Assembly (NCBI GenBank): GCA_937967425.1
Contig: CALBST010000101.1
Span: forward strand, 1-28,623
Direction of reading: 5' to 3'
Source: an uncultured Caulobacteraceae bacterium
GTDB taxonomy: Bacteria; Pseudomonadota; Alphaproteobacteria; Caulobacterales; TH1-2
DNA: 28,623 nt
The notes under the pieces are model-generated. The model saw only the letters and a program-made list of their open reading frames with translations, ran no database searches and had not been told where the DNA came from. The translations under genes were made by a program, and so were the position numbers. Below are positions 1 through 7,516 of this stretch, piece after piece. How positions within the stretch are numbered: the stretch's first letter is position 1; every line of letters starts with the position of its first letter.

Positions 1-420
1 CTCGGCCCCATCGACGCCGTCGTCACGCATTCCTTCGGCGGCCCCGTCACCGGCTTTGCGCTGCTCAACGGTTTCGCGCCGCGCCGCGTCGTGCTGATCG
101 CGCCGCCGCGCGGGCGCAACAAACGCTGGTTCGATTTCGCCGAAGAGAAGGGCATCTCGCCGGACGTCGTCCACCGCGCCCGCGAAATCTACGCTGCCGA
201 AGCCGGCCTGCAGGCTGCGTTCGATCTTGCCGAGATCGCCAGCCCGATCGAGACTTTGGTGTTGCATTCCATGGATGATGACGCCGTCGAATGGGAGAAC
301 GGCGAAGCGATTGCGCAACGTTGGCCCAACGCCGAACTCGTTTTGTGTGATGGCCTAGGCCACCGCATGATCGCGCAGGACCGTGGTGTGATCGACCGAG
401 TGGTGACTTTTGTCGCCTAA
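1..420 (+). CDS. Alpha/beta hydrolase, 3' part only (5' end outside window)
   Basis: The reading frame is open from base 1 and ends at the TAA at 418-420, so the N-terminus is missing. The first codons give a nucleophile elbow, T-H-S-F-G-G, with the probable catalytic Ser as the 11th codon of the window, followed by a hydrophobic strand reading RRVVLIAPP. Near the C-terminus an acid-loop pattern (HSMDDD) and a histidine pattern (GLGHR) supply the other two triad members in the usual order. The overall look is a small serine hydrolase of the alpha/beta fold. The substrate cannot be told from the sequence. A GTG or ATG inside this frame (for example 91) would remove the nucleophile, so it is not the start. 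Confidence 0.8.
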   Translation, partial: LGPIDAVVTHSFGGPVTGFALLNGFAPRRVVLIAPPRGRNKRWFDFAEEKGISPDVVHRAREIYAAEAGLQAAFDLAEIASPIETLVLHSMDDDAVEWENGEAIAQRWPNAELVLCDGLGHRMIAQDRGVIDRVVTFVA

Positions 421-423
421 GTT

Positions 424-520
424 TGGACCGCCGGCGCCCTCGCCGGCACGATGCGAATGAAGACTTTAAGCAACAGCGCGTGTTTGACGGTCCGATGCCG
501 GCGAGGGCGCCGGCGGTCCA
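424..520. repeat. Perfect 25-bp inverted repeat (REP-like palindrome)
   Basis: Bases 424-448 and 496-520 are exact reverse complements, separated by a 47-base spacer. The arms are built from GCCGGCG and GAGGGCGCC blocks. The element fills most of the gap between the hydrolase and the thioesterase. There is no T-run after either arm, so it is a poor intrinsic terminator, though it could protect a 3' end. It looks like a dispersed palindromic repeat; that needs a genome-wide count, which cannot be done here. Confidence 0.8.
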
Positions 521-553
521 GACTCAACGCCGCACAGGTTAGGGCAAATCAAC

Positions 554-1048
554 ATGGCTGAGACTGAAAGCGTCGATCCTAAGGCCGCTGCGCAGGAATT
601 GCTCAGCATGAACGGCCTCGAAGCGATGCGCGCACTCATTGCCGGAAAATTTCCGCCGCCGTCGATCTCGACCACGCTCGGCTTTCGACTTGCCGAAGTC
701 GAAGAAGGCCGTGCCGTCTTTTTGGGCGATCCGTCGGACCGGATCATGAACCCTTTGGGCATTGTGCACGGCGGATGGGCGCTGACGCTGATCGATAGCT
801 GTTGCGGATGCGCGGCGCACACAACTTTGGCAGCGGGCCTCGGCTACACCACCGTCGAAACCAAAGTGAATTTCGTGCGCGCGATCACGCCGGACACGGG
901 CGAAGTGCGCGCCGAGGGCCTTGTGGTCGCGCGCGGACGCACCATCATAACTACGGAAGGCAAGCTCACCGACTCGCGCGGCAAGCTGTTGGCCCACGGC
1001 ACGTCGACGCTTATGGTGCTCCGGCAGGAAGGGAAGACCCAACAATGA
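554..1048 (+). CDS. PaaI-family hotdog-fold thioesterase
   Basis: This is a 164-residue single-domain protein matching the PaaI/4HBT acyl-CoA thioesterase family, which hydrolyses acyl- or aryl-CoA thioesters in the cytoplasm. The core is visible at residues 66-81: N-P-x-G-I-V-H-G-G, with the HGG turn at 72-74 and an Asp at 81 on the following helix. The later strands (YTTVETKVNFVRAI, then a C-terminal strand ending GTSTLMVL) complete the hotdog. ATG at 554 is preceded by a weak AGGG about ten bases upstream. Its TGA overlaps the ATG of the thiolase (ATGA, 1045-1048), so the two are probably translated together and act on related acyl-CoA substrates. The exact substrate is unknown. Confidence 0.85.
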   Translation: MAETESVDPKAAAQELLSMNGLEAMRALIAGKFPPPSISTTLGFRLAEVEEGRAVFLGDPSDRIMNPLGIVHGGWALTLIDSCCGCAAHTTLAAGLGYTTVETKVNFVRAITPDTGEVRAEGLVVARGRTIITTEGKLTDSRGKLLAHGTSTLMVLRQEGKTQQ

Positions 1049-2208
1049 GCCAAGAAGATATCGTCATCGTCGGCATGGCCCGCACGCCCATGGGCGGTTT
1101 GCTCGGCGAACTTGCGAACCTGAGCGCCCCTGAGCTCGGCGCCGTCGCCGTGAAAGCCGCGATGAAGGAAGCGAACGCCAAGAGCGCCGACACGATCTTC
1201 ATGGGCAACGTGCTCTCCGCCGGTCTCGGCCAAGCCCCCGCGCGCCAAGCCGCGTTGAAGGCCGGGCTCGATAACGGCACCCAAGCGGTGACGCTGAACA
1301 AGATGTGCGGCTCCGGCCTGCAAGCCGTCGCCATGGCGCGCCAAGCGCTCATCTCCCGCGAGAGCGACATCGTCATCGCCGGCGGCATGGAAAGCATGAC
1401 GCGCGCGCCGTTCCTCATGCAAAAGCATCGCAGCGGTCAAAAGTACGGCCACGACAAACTCTTCGACCACATGGCCCTCGATGGCCTTGAAGATGCTTAC
1501 GAAGGCAAGGCCATGGGCGTCTACGCCGATCAAGCGGCGAAGGATTACCAGTTCACCCGCGAGTCGCAGGACGCCTACGCGCTCGAAACCCTGCGCCGCG
1601 CGCAAAGCGCCACCGCTGAAGGGCGCTTCAAGCGCGAGATCGCGCCGATCGAATTGAAGACCGGCAATCTCGATACCGACGAACTGCCGCGCAAGGCCAA
1701 GCCGGAGAAGATCCCGTCGCTGAAGCCCGCCTTCACGCCGGATGGCACTGTCACCGCCGCCAACGCCTCCGCGATTTCCGATGGCGCCGCGGCGCTCGTG
1801 CTGATGCGCCGCAGCGATGCGGAAAAGCAGGGCAAGAAAATTCTCGCTACTATCGTCGCGCAAGCGAGCCACGCGCAGGAGCCGCAGAAATTCACCTCCG
1901 CGCCGGTGCCCGCGATCCAGAAAGCGCTCGCCCGCGCCGGCTGGAAAACCAGCGACGTCGATCTCTGGGAGATCAACGAAGCTTTCGCCGTCGTGCCGAT
2001 GATTGCGATGAAAGAGCTCGGCATCAGCCACGACATCATCAACGTCAATGGCGGCGCCTGCGCCCTCGGCCACCCCATCGGCGCCAGCGGCGCCCGCGTT
2101 CTCGTGACTTTGCTCGCAGCTCTCGAGGCCCAAGACGCCAAACGCGGCGTGGCCTCACTGTGTATCGGCGGCGGCGAGGGCATCGCGCTCGCCGTGGAGC
2201 GGAATTGA
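1045..2208 (+). CDS. Acetyl-CoA C-acyltransferase (thiolase)
   Basis: This is a 387-residue thiolase of the usual family length. It either condenses two acetyl-CoA or cleaves 3-ketoacyl-CoA. All catalytic parts are visible: the acyl-accepting Cys88 in N-K-M-C-G-S-G, the N-E-A-F motif, His343 in G-H-P-I-G-A-S-G and the second Cys373 in C-I-G-G-G-E-G. The frame is open upstream to 802, but that part lies inside the thioesterase in another frame. The start at 1045 gives a standard N-terminus (IVIVGMARTPMGG) and a four-base ATGA coupling. Whether it serves polyhydroxybutyrate, acetoacetyl-CoA metabolism or beta-oxidation cannot be decided, because no phaB or fad gene is next to it. Confidence 0.93.
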   Translation: MSQEDIVIVGMARTPMGGLLGELANLSAPELGAVAVKAAMKEANAKSADTIFMGNVLSAGLGQAPARQAALKAGLDNGTQAVTLNKMCGSGLQAVAMARQALISRESDIVIAGGMESMTRAPFLMQKHRSGQKYGHDKLFDHMALDGLEDAYEGKAMGVYADQAAKDYQFTRESQDAYALETLRRAQSATAEGRFKREIAPIELKTGNLDTDELPRKAKPEKIPSLKPAFTPDGTVTAANASAISDGAAALVLMRRSDAEKQGKKILATIVAQASHAQEPQKFTSAPVPAIQKALARAGWKTSDVDLWEINEAFAVVPMIAMKELGISHDIINVNGGACALGHPIGASGARVLVTLLAALEAQDAKRGVASLCIGGGEGIALAVERN

Positions 2209-2231
2209 TCGCGGCGCTCTCTATCTCTCGT

Positions 2232-2358
2232 CCTCCCCCGCGAGGGGGAGGCGCCACCGTGAGCTTGTCGAACCGTGACGGAGGGGAGGGCGCCAATGTT
2301 TGCAAGCCCCGGCGCCGCCCCCTCAGTCATCCCGCTTCGCGCGATGACAGCTCCCCCT
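2232..2358. repeat. GC-rich multi-hairpin intergenic element
   Basis: The 175-base gap between the thiolase and the DUF2332 gene is dominated by nested inverted repeats. An 8-bp stem, CCTCCCCC/GGGGGAGG, closes a GCGA loop (2232-2251). A GTCATC/GATGAC pair lies at 2326-2331 and 2343-2348. CTCCCCCT at 2351-2358 can pair back to the G-run at 2242-2250. A stretch containing GAGCTTGTCGAACC lies between them. There is no terminal T-run. The layout resembles dispersed non-coding repeats of Caulobacterales and Sphingomonadales genomes; that match is from memory, not a search. Confidence 0.6.
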
Positions 2359-2383
2359 ATCGTGTGAGCACGAGCGTTGCGGC

Positions 2384-3448
2384 ATGAGCAACGAAAAAAT
2401 CCTCGCGCACTTCGCCGAGCAGGCGATGTATTGCGACATGTTCGGTTCGCCGTTCACGGCGCAACTGATCCGAGCGATGAGCGCGGATTACGAGCAGGGC
2501 GGTCCCATCGCGTCGCTGCTTGCAAATTGGAACACCAACCCTCGCGCTGACGCACTCGCGCTCCGGCTCGCGGGCTATTTCCATCATGCCGTTCTCGTGA
2601 ACCGCGACCCTGAGCTTAGCGCGCACTATCCCTCAAGCGTCGCCAACTGGTCGATCGAGTCCGTGTGGCCGCTTGCACGCGCGTTGCTTGAACGCGAACC
2701 CGCAGCCGCCGCCCAATTCATCCGCTCCGCGCCGCAAACCAACGAAACCCGCCGCTCGATCGCGCTGCTCGCTGCGTTCCTGTACTTCGCGCAAGACTGG
2801 AAAGGCGAGATCGATATGTTGGAGATTGGCGCCAGCGCCGGCCTCAACCTGAATTGGGATCTCTACACCTATCAGACTCAATCATGGGCTTGGGGCGCGC
2901 CGGGCCCGGTGCAGATCACAACAGATTGGAATGGCCCGCCGCCGCCCATTCAGAACGACATCAACGTCCGCTCCCGCGCCGCCTGCGATCTGAACCCGCT
3001 CGACATCAGCGACGAGCGTCAGCGCCTTCAACTCAAGTCCTACATCTGGCCCGATCAGCCCGATCGCCTCGCGCGCTTTGACGGCGCCGTAGCGCTTGCG
3101 CGCGAAACCGGCGTCCAGGTCGAACGCGCCGATGCCGCGCATTGGCTCGCGCAAAAGCTATCGCAGCGCGCCGATGACGCCGCCACGATCGTCTATCACT
3201 CTGTCTTTCTGCAATACCCGCCGCGCGAAGCGCGCGAAGCCATCGTCGACGCCATCGCCGCTGCCGGGGGACGCGCCACCGAACGCGCGCCGCTAGCCTG
3301 GATACGGCTCGAACCGGAAGCGGTGACGGACAACGTGCCAGACAGCCCGCGCATGGTCATTGACATCACGACCTGGCCCGGCGAGCGCCGCCGCATCATC
3401 GGCTACACTGACGGTCACGTGCGCGCGGTTTTCGCGGTCGAGCGGTGA
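2384..3448 (+). CDS. DUF2332 family protein
   Basis: This 354-residue cytoplasmic protein is recognised as DUF2332 by its pattern: an early F-x-x-Q/E-A segment, Q-T-N-E at about 118-121, and E-I-G-A-S-A-G-L-N at 147-155. The last motif looks like the glycine-rich first loop of a Rossmann methyltransferase, so S-adenosylmethionine binding is possible but unproven. A later segment (YHSVFLQYPP, near 255-265) and the C-terminal strand IIGYTDGHVRAVF are also typical. The biochemical function of the family is not known to me. The ATG at 2384 is the first start in the frame and its ribosome binding site is weak. It lies behind the repeat element, so it probably has its own promoter or depends on read-through. 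Confidence 0.75.
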   Translation: MSNEKILAHFAEQAMYCDMFGSPFTAQLIRAMSADYEQGGPIASLLANWNTNPRADALALRLAGYFHHAVLVNRDPELSAHYPSSVANWSIESVWPLARALLEREPAAAAQFIRSAPQTNETRRSIALLAAFLYFAQDWKGEIDMLEIGASAGLNLNWDLYTYQTQSWAWGAPGPVQITTDWNGPPPPIQNDINVRSRAACDLNPLDISDERQRLQLKSYIWPDQPDRLARFDGAVALARETGVQVERADAAHWLAQKLSQRADDAATIVYHSVFLQYPPREAREAIVDAIAAAGGRATERAPLAWIRLEPEAVTDNVPDSPRMVIDITTWPGERRRIIGYTDGHVRAVFAVER

Positions 3449-3467
3449 TAGCAAGCGGCGCGGCGCA

Positions 3468-4730
3468 TTAGCGGCGCGCCGAAAAGCTGAACAGGCCGTC
3501 CCACGCCGCGTCGAGTTTCGCCAGCGCCTCGGTAGGCGCCACTGCGCTGTAGGTTTCGCCCTCATGCGTCACGAGCCCGAGCCGCTCAAGTTTGCCCAGG
3601 GCATCGTGGATTTCGAAGTCGATCTCTAAGCCGAACTTTTCGCGCAGGAACGTCTCGCAGAAATTGTCCAACTCCGCCTTCGCCAGTGGCCGGCCCTCGT
3701 GGCGCAGTATCGAGTAAGCGAGAAACGCCTCCTTCGCGTCTTGTTCTTCGCCCGCGCCGATCAGCAGATCGAGCACGCCGCTATTGTTGGCAAGGTTACG
3801 GAAATAGACTGTGTCCGCGAGCTGCTTCTGATAGCGCAGGGTCTGCGCCTCATATTTGAGGCGCTGCCGCATGACGAAAGCGACAACCGCAACCAGGCCC
3901 GAGACCGCCGCCAAAGCCCGCTTCAGCTCGCTCTCTTCGATCACGCCCTGGGCGCCGAAATACGCCGCGAGCACGGCGAACACCACCGTCAGCGCCGGCC
4001 ACAGATTGAGCAGCACGGGCACGCCCGCGATCACAGCCGGGCCCGCCAGCATGGCTTGATCGCGCGGGCGCATCGAAGGCTTCGCGCCCGGATGCAGCGT
4101 CACCAGCTCGGCGGCGGCGACGCTGCGGAAGTGCTTCACCAGGGCGGCCCCTTCGCGTACGCCCCGCCGCATACGCTTCAGCGCCTGGCGATCGGCGCGC
4201 GCCGCCGCTTCATCCTCGGCCTTGAAGCCAACGAGCACGACGACATCGCTCATCGCCTGCACGTCGATCTTCTCGCGCTTCAAGCCAAACCAGCGCCTGA
4301 GCTCGACTGTTTCGTTTCGTGCGCCGCGCGCAAAGAAGCGCACCCGTCGAATGCCGGCGGCGGACGGCTTGATGCTCAGCCCGGTCAACCGCTTCGTGGT
4401 CTCGCGTGTCTGCACCGTGTCGGGATCGATCTCGGCAAAGTTGGCCCGCGTGAGCGCAGCGGCCAGATCGCGCTCGAACGCCTCGAATGCGCGCACGCTC
4501 ACGTCGCGCCGCGAGGGCGGGGCGTCGGGATCGAGCGGATCATAAAGCGCTTTGAGGGCTTCGAGCTCCGCATGCGCTTCGTAATGCAGCAAAGCGCCGA
4601 GCAGCTTCATGACATCGGCCATGGCCGGGGCATCGCCCGGCGGCGCTGCCGCCGCGAGAGCTTCGGCCAGTTCGGCCTTGCGCACAGCGATGTAACCATC
4701 CCGCCGCGGCGGCGTCGTCCCCTCAGACAT
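3468..4730 (-). CDS. DUF3754 / TMEM143-like membrane protein
   Basis: The product has 420 residues. The N-terminal half is soluble and charged. A hydrophobic hairpin follows at about 228-262 and 273-288. After it comes the family signature Y-F-R-N-L-A-N-N-S-G-V-L at 309-320 and E-E-Q-D-A-K-E-A-F-L-A-Y at 328-339. This matches DUF3754, the family that includes eukaryotic TMEM143. The end (about 385-415) reads like a small winged-helix module (ALGKLERLGLVTHEGETY). No enzymatic motif is visible and the function is unknown. The start at 4730 faces the C13 peptidase start at 4830 across 99 bases, a divergent arrangement that could share control. The Shine-Dalgarno sequence is weak. Confidence 0.7.
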   Translation of the reverse strand: MSEGTTPPRRDGYIAVRKAELAEALAAAAPPGDAPAMADVMKLLGALLHYEAHAELEALKALYDPLDPDAPPSRRDVSVRAFEAFERDLAAALTRANFAEIDPDTVQTRETTKRLTGLSIKPSAAGIRRVRFFARGARNETVELRRWFGLKREKIDVQAMSDVVVLVGFKAEDEAAARADRQALKRMRRGVREGAALVKHFRSVAAAELVTLHPGAKPSMRPRDQAMLAGPAVIAGVPVLLNLWPALTVVFAVLAAYFGAQGVIEESELKRALAAVSGLVAVVAFVMRQRLKYEAQTLRYQKQLADTVYFRNLANNSGVLDLLIGAGEEQDAKEAFLAYSILRHEGRPLAKAELDNFCETFLREKFGLEIDFEIHDALGKLERLGLVTHEGETYSAVAPTEALAKLDAAWDGLFSFSARR

Positions 4731-4829
4731 GCGCCCAGTGCTAGCGCAGGGCGAGGCCGGACGCTATGCGGAACGGCGGTTGCGGCGGCGGCGATTGCCG
4801 GTGAAACTGTCGCTTGCAGGGGGGACGAC

Positions 4830-5708
4830 ATGCGTCAAGGCGGGCTGATCGCGGCAATCTTCAGTGCGGTGCTGCTAACGGCGGCCGCGCCGGCCACGGC
4901 GCAGCAACAGCGCGATCCGTTCAACGGTCAGTTCGGCGTGCTCGAAATCGCGCCGCAGCCGCGCGAAGCGGCGCACCTCGCCAAGCTCATGGGCGATTCG
5001 CTCAACGCCCTTCAACCGCAGCGCCCCGGCGTTCAGGACGTATATCTGCTCAGCGTCTCGTTCTGGGGTGATCCCGTGTTCGAGCGCGAGGCGACGCAAG
5101 CCGAGGAGATTTTGCGCAACCACCTGAGCGCGGAGGGGCGCTCGATCATCCTCTCCGCCGGCGGGCAGGGTCAGCGCACCTATCCGGCCGCGAGCCCTGA
5201 TAATTTCGCCGCCGCGCTCGGCCATATCGGCGCGACCATGGATCCGAACGAAGATCTGTTCGTGCTGTTCATCACCACGCACGGCCAATCCGATGGCGTC
5301 GCCGCGATCCGCGAACACAACCGCATGTTCGCCGGCCTCCGCCCCGCGCATCTCAGTCTGATGCTGCAGCAAGCCAACATCCAGAATCGGGTGGTCATTG
5401 TCTCGGCGTGCTTCGCCGGTGCGTTCATCAGCCCGCTGATGAGCGACGGCACCATCGTTATGGCCGCCGCAGCGCCGGATCGCTCATCCTTCGGTTGCCA
5501 GCCGCAGAATAATTGGACGTTTTTCGGTGATGCGTACTTCAACCGCAGCGTCCGCGAGCACGGCGACATGATCGGCTCGTTCGATCGCGCCAAGCGGCTG
5601 ATTTCGCAATGGGAGCGCGAGCAGAATCTCTCGCCGCCGTCGAACCCGCAAATCTATGTCGGTAGCCGCGCCGCCACGATGCTTCGCGCGGCCGAGCGCG
5701 CGCGCTAG
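4830..5708 (+). CDS. Exported C13 (legumain-like) cysteine peptidase
   Basis: The product has 292 residues. A signal peptide is clear: Met-Arg-Gln, a hydrophobic core at residues 5-20, and a likely cleavage after A-T-A at residue 24. The mature part carries the C13 His/Cys dyad: H151 after a hydrophobic strand (LFVLFITTHGQSDG) and C194 in VVIVSACFAGAF, followed by a family-typical A-A-A-P-D-R-S-S-F-G-C segment. Family knowledge says such enzymes cleave after Asn or Asp, and bacterial members are poorly studied. The frame is open far upstream (from 3699), but that part is the antisense of the DUF3754 gene. ATG 4830 has an AGGGGGG ribosome site five bases upstream and begins the signal peptide. 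Its TAG shares the bases CTAG with the stop of the convergent Lrp gene. Confidence 0.8.
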   Translation: MRQGGLIAAIFSAVLLTAAAPATAQQQRDPFNGQFGVLEIAPQPREAAHLAKLMGDSLNALQPQRPGVQDVYLLSVSFWGDPVFEREATQAEEILRNHLSAEGRSIILSAGGQGQRTYPAASPDNFAAALGHIGATMDPNEDLFVLFITTHGQSDGVAAIREHNRMFAGLRPAHLSLMLQQANIQNRVVIVSACFAGAFISPLMSDGTIVMAAAAPDRSSFGCQPQNNWTFFGDAYFNRSVREHGDMIGSFDRAKRLISQWEREQNLSPPSNPQIYVGSRAATMLRAAERAR

Positions 5709-6196
5709 GATTTAAGATCGCCGGAGATGAGTTCGAGCGGCGCTGCTGTCGTCCGCTTCGCCGCGCGCATGACGATGCGCGACTGCACATCGCTGACGAG
5801 GCCAAGGCCCAGCATCTTGTCGCGCAGGAAATCGTCGTAAGCGTGCATGTCCTTGGTGATGACGCGCAGCATGTAATCGACGGCGCCTGTCACCGTCGCG
5901 CAGTCGACGACCTCGGGCCAGTTCGCCACCGCCGCTTCGAACTTCTCCAAATTCTCGCGCGACGGCAGCTGCAGCTTCACCGAAGCAAAGACTTCAAACG
6001 TCAACCCGAGCTTTTCGTGGTCGAGCAGCGTGACCTGCTTCCTGATCACGCCCGCCTTCTTCAGCCGTTCGATCCGGCGCCAGGCCGGCGAGGAGGAGAG
6101 GCCGACTTTCTCGGCGATGTCGGCGATCGACAGGCTGGCGTCTTCCTGGAGCAGTTCCAGGATGCGGGCGTCGATGGCGTCCAGCGGTTCGGACAA
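5705..6196 (-). CDS. Lrp/AsnC family transcriptional regulator
   Basis: The product has 163 residues. An N-terminal helix-turn-helix (L-D-A-I-D-A-R-I-L at 5-13, recognition helix around 33-46, S-S-S-P-A-W-R-R-I) is followed by the RAM/ACT-type effector domain ending in SRIVMRAAK. This is the normal Lrp size. The frame is open to an ATG at 6265, but the family N-terminus begins exactly at a TTG (6196-6194) that has GGGAGG five bases upstream, so TTG is taken as the start. Such regulators bind amino acids as octamers or dimers. A tie to the downstream branched-chain operon is tempting but not shown by position, because the tRNA lies between and the operon's promoter is 10 kb away. Confidence 0.88.
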   Translation of the reverse strand: MSEPLDAIDARILELLQEDASLSIADIAEKVGLSSSPAWRRIERLKKAGVIRKQVTLLDHEKLGLTFEVFASVKLQLPSRENLEKFEAAVANWPEVVDCATVTGAVDYMLRVITKDMHAYDDFLRDKMLGLGLVSDVQSRIVMRAAKRTTAAPLELISGDLKS

Positions 6197-6292
6197 ACTT
6201 GCCTCCCAGAGCCCCCTGCGGCGGCAGGTTATCCCATGATTGCGCCGGGCTTTCCCAGGGAGCAAGGCCGCATCAGCCCGTTGGCGAAAGGA

Positions 6293-6305
6293 ATTTTCCC
6301 AAAAT
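6293..6305. promoter_or_regulatory. AT-rich inverted repeat upstream of the Lrp gene
   Basis: ATTTT-CCC-AAAAT is a perfect 5-bp inverted repeat with a three-base centre. It lies 97 bases upstream of the TTG start, in an otherwise GC-rich gap (6197-6377). Lrp-type proteins prefer AT-rich dyads and often regulate themselves, so this is a candidate operator. No promoter hexamers could be assigned with confidence. Confidence 0.3.
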
Positions 6306-6377
6306 GCGCTTTGGAGCCGGAAATGCCGGCCACCGGCTTGCCGCGCGCGCCCGCCGCGCGTATGTGTCCCGCCCTTC

Positions 6378-6454
6378 GGTGGCGTAGCTCATCTGGTTAG
6401 AGCGTGGGATTCATAACCCCAAGGTAGGTGGTTCAAGTCCACCCGCCACCACCA
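6378..6454 (+). tRNA. tRNA-Met (CAT anticodon), probably elongator
   Basis: The cloverleaf can be folded by eye over 77 bases with CCA encoded. Acceptor GGTGGCG pairs with CGCCACC. The D arm is GCTC...GAGC. The anticodon stem TGGGA/CCCCA (one A-C mismatch at its foot) closes loop TTCATAA with CAT at 6412-6414. The T arm GGTGG/CCACC encloses TTCAAGT. The discriminator is A (6451). The first acceptor pair is a normal G-C, which argues against an initiator tRNA. A CAT anticodon is also used by tRNA-Ile2 after lysidine modification; the GC-rich acceptor fits Met better, but this is not certain. Confidence 0.9.
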
Positions 6455-6591
6455 TGTTCTTCAACCGCTTACGCGCGGCGGAGCTTCGGTCGGTCAGCGT
6501 TCCTCGGTCGGGTCCCTGCGGGCGGACTCTTGGCCTACCCTCGACCAACGTCGTCGTCAGGAACGATCGAGCAAGAGCGCACTTGCTTCGT
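6455..6591. other. Gap between tRNA and ilvE 3' ends; no clear terminator
   Basis: The tRNA and the end of the ilv-leu operon converge on this 137-base gap. CGTTCCT (6499-6505) and AGGAACG (6559-6565) are complementary, but the loop is over 50 bases long and there is no T-run on either strand, so I cannot name a terminator. No open frame here looks real. Confidence 0.4.
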
Positions 6592-7503
6592 TCAGGCGGG
6601 CTCGAGTTCCCGGTCTTTTACGTGGGCGCGAACGAGTGCGCCGTAGCGCTGCACCAAGTCGAAGGTCAGTGATCCAGGCTGAAAGCGGTGTTCGCCGATT
6701 TCGCCAACGGGAGTCACTTCGGCGGCGGTGCCGACGATGAAACACTCGGAGAAGGCGGGCAGCGCATCCGGTTCGATCCGAGTTTCCTCGACGCGAATGC
6801 CTGCCTCGCGCGCCAGGCGGATCACGGTTTGACGCGTGATGCCGTCGAGGAAGCAGTCCGGCCGCGGCGTGAAGAGAACGCCGTCCCGCGCGAAGAAGAT
6901 ATTGGCGCCTGTCGTTTCGGCGATCGCGCCGGAACTATCGAGCATGAGCGCATCATCGTAGCCGGCGCGCTCAGCAGCGTTCTTGGAGACGGTGCAGATC
7001 ATGTAGAGCCCGGCGGCTTTGGCTGCGGTAGGCGCCGCGTCGGCCGGCGGGCGCCGGTACTTGGCCCAGCAGAGGCGCACGCCGCGTTGGAAGCGCTCGG
7101 CGTCGAAATAGCGGGGCCACTCCCACGCGGCGATAGCGACGTGGGTTTGTGTCGCGAGCGCTGAAACGCTCAATTGCTCGGCGCCGCGCCAGGCGATCGG
7201 GCGCACGTAGCAATCGGTCAGGCCGTTCTTTGCGCAGGTTTCAGCGGACGCGCGATTGATTTCGTCCTCGGTGAACGGAATCTCGAAGTCGAGGATCTCG
7301 GCGGAGCGGAACAGGCGGCGTGTGTGCGCCTCCAACTCAAAGATGCGCCCGCCATACATGCGCTCGCCTTCGAATACCGCGGAGCCATAGTGCATCGCAT
7401 GGGTGAGAATGTGCAGATTGGCGTCTCGCCACGGCACGAACGCGCCGTCGAGCCAAATCCAGCCGTCACGGTTGTCGAAGGGAACGATGGTCACGGGTGG
7501 CAT
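6592..7503 (-). CDS. ilvE: Branched-chain amino acid aminotransferase
   Basis: The product has 303 residues, a class IV PLP aminotransferase. It transfers the amino group between glutamate and the 2-keto acids of leucine, isoleucine and valine, the last step of all three pathways. Visible marks are H-Y-G-S-A-V-F-E-G-E-R at 38-48, Y-V-R-P at 99-102, the PLP lysine K162 in T-A-A-K-A-A-G-L-Y, E-T-T-G-A-N-I-F and D-G-I-T-R-Q-T-V. It is the last gene of the operon, 13 bases after leuB. At the annotated ATG the AAGGA abuts the start codon; a GTG three codons later (7494) has AGGA at nine bases and may be the true start. Confidence 0.94.
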   Translation of the reverse strand: MPPVTIVPFDNRDGWIWLDGAFVPWRDANLHILTHAMHYGSAVFEGERMYGGRIFELEAHTRRLFRSAEILDFEIPFTEDEINRASAETCAKNGLTDCYVRPIAWRGAEQLSVSALATQTHVAIAAWEWPRYFDAERFQRGVRLCWAKYRRPPADAAPTAAKAAGLYMICTVSKNAAERAGYDDALMLDSSGAIAETTGANIFFARDGVLFTPRPDCFLDGITRQTVIRLAREAGIRVEETRIEPDALPAFSECFIVGTAAEVTPVGEIGEHRFQPGSLTFDLVQRYGALVRAHVKDRELEPA

Positions 7504-7516
7504 TCCTTGTCGTGTT

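Noticed and set aside
844..2133. Minus-strand 429-codon open frame opposite the thiolase
   Set aside because: Its composition is that of an antisense shadow in GC-rich DNA; the plus strand holds a complete thiolase with all catalytic residues.
3699..4829. Long plus-strand open frame running into the C13 peptidase
   Set aside because: It is the antisense of the DUF3754 gene, is Arg/His rich with no domain pattern, and the signal peptide begins only at 4830.
6378..6454. Initiator tRNA-fMet or tRNA-Ile2
   Set aside because: The first acceptor pair is G-C, unlike initiators. The acceptor and anticodon stems look more like elongator Met than Ile2, although Ile2 is not fully excluded.
6455..6591. 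tRNA-associated attachment site or integrated element
   Set aside because: No integrase, no repeat of the tRNA 3' end and no foreign genes follow; the next gene is the core gene ilvE.
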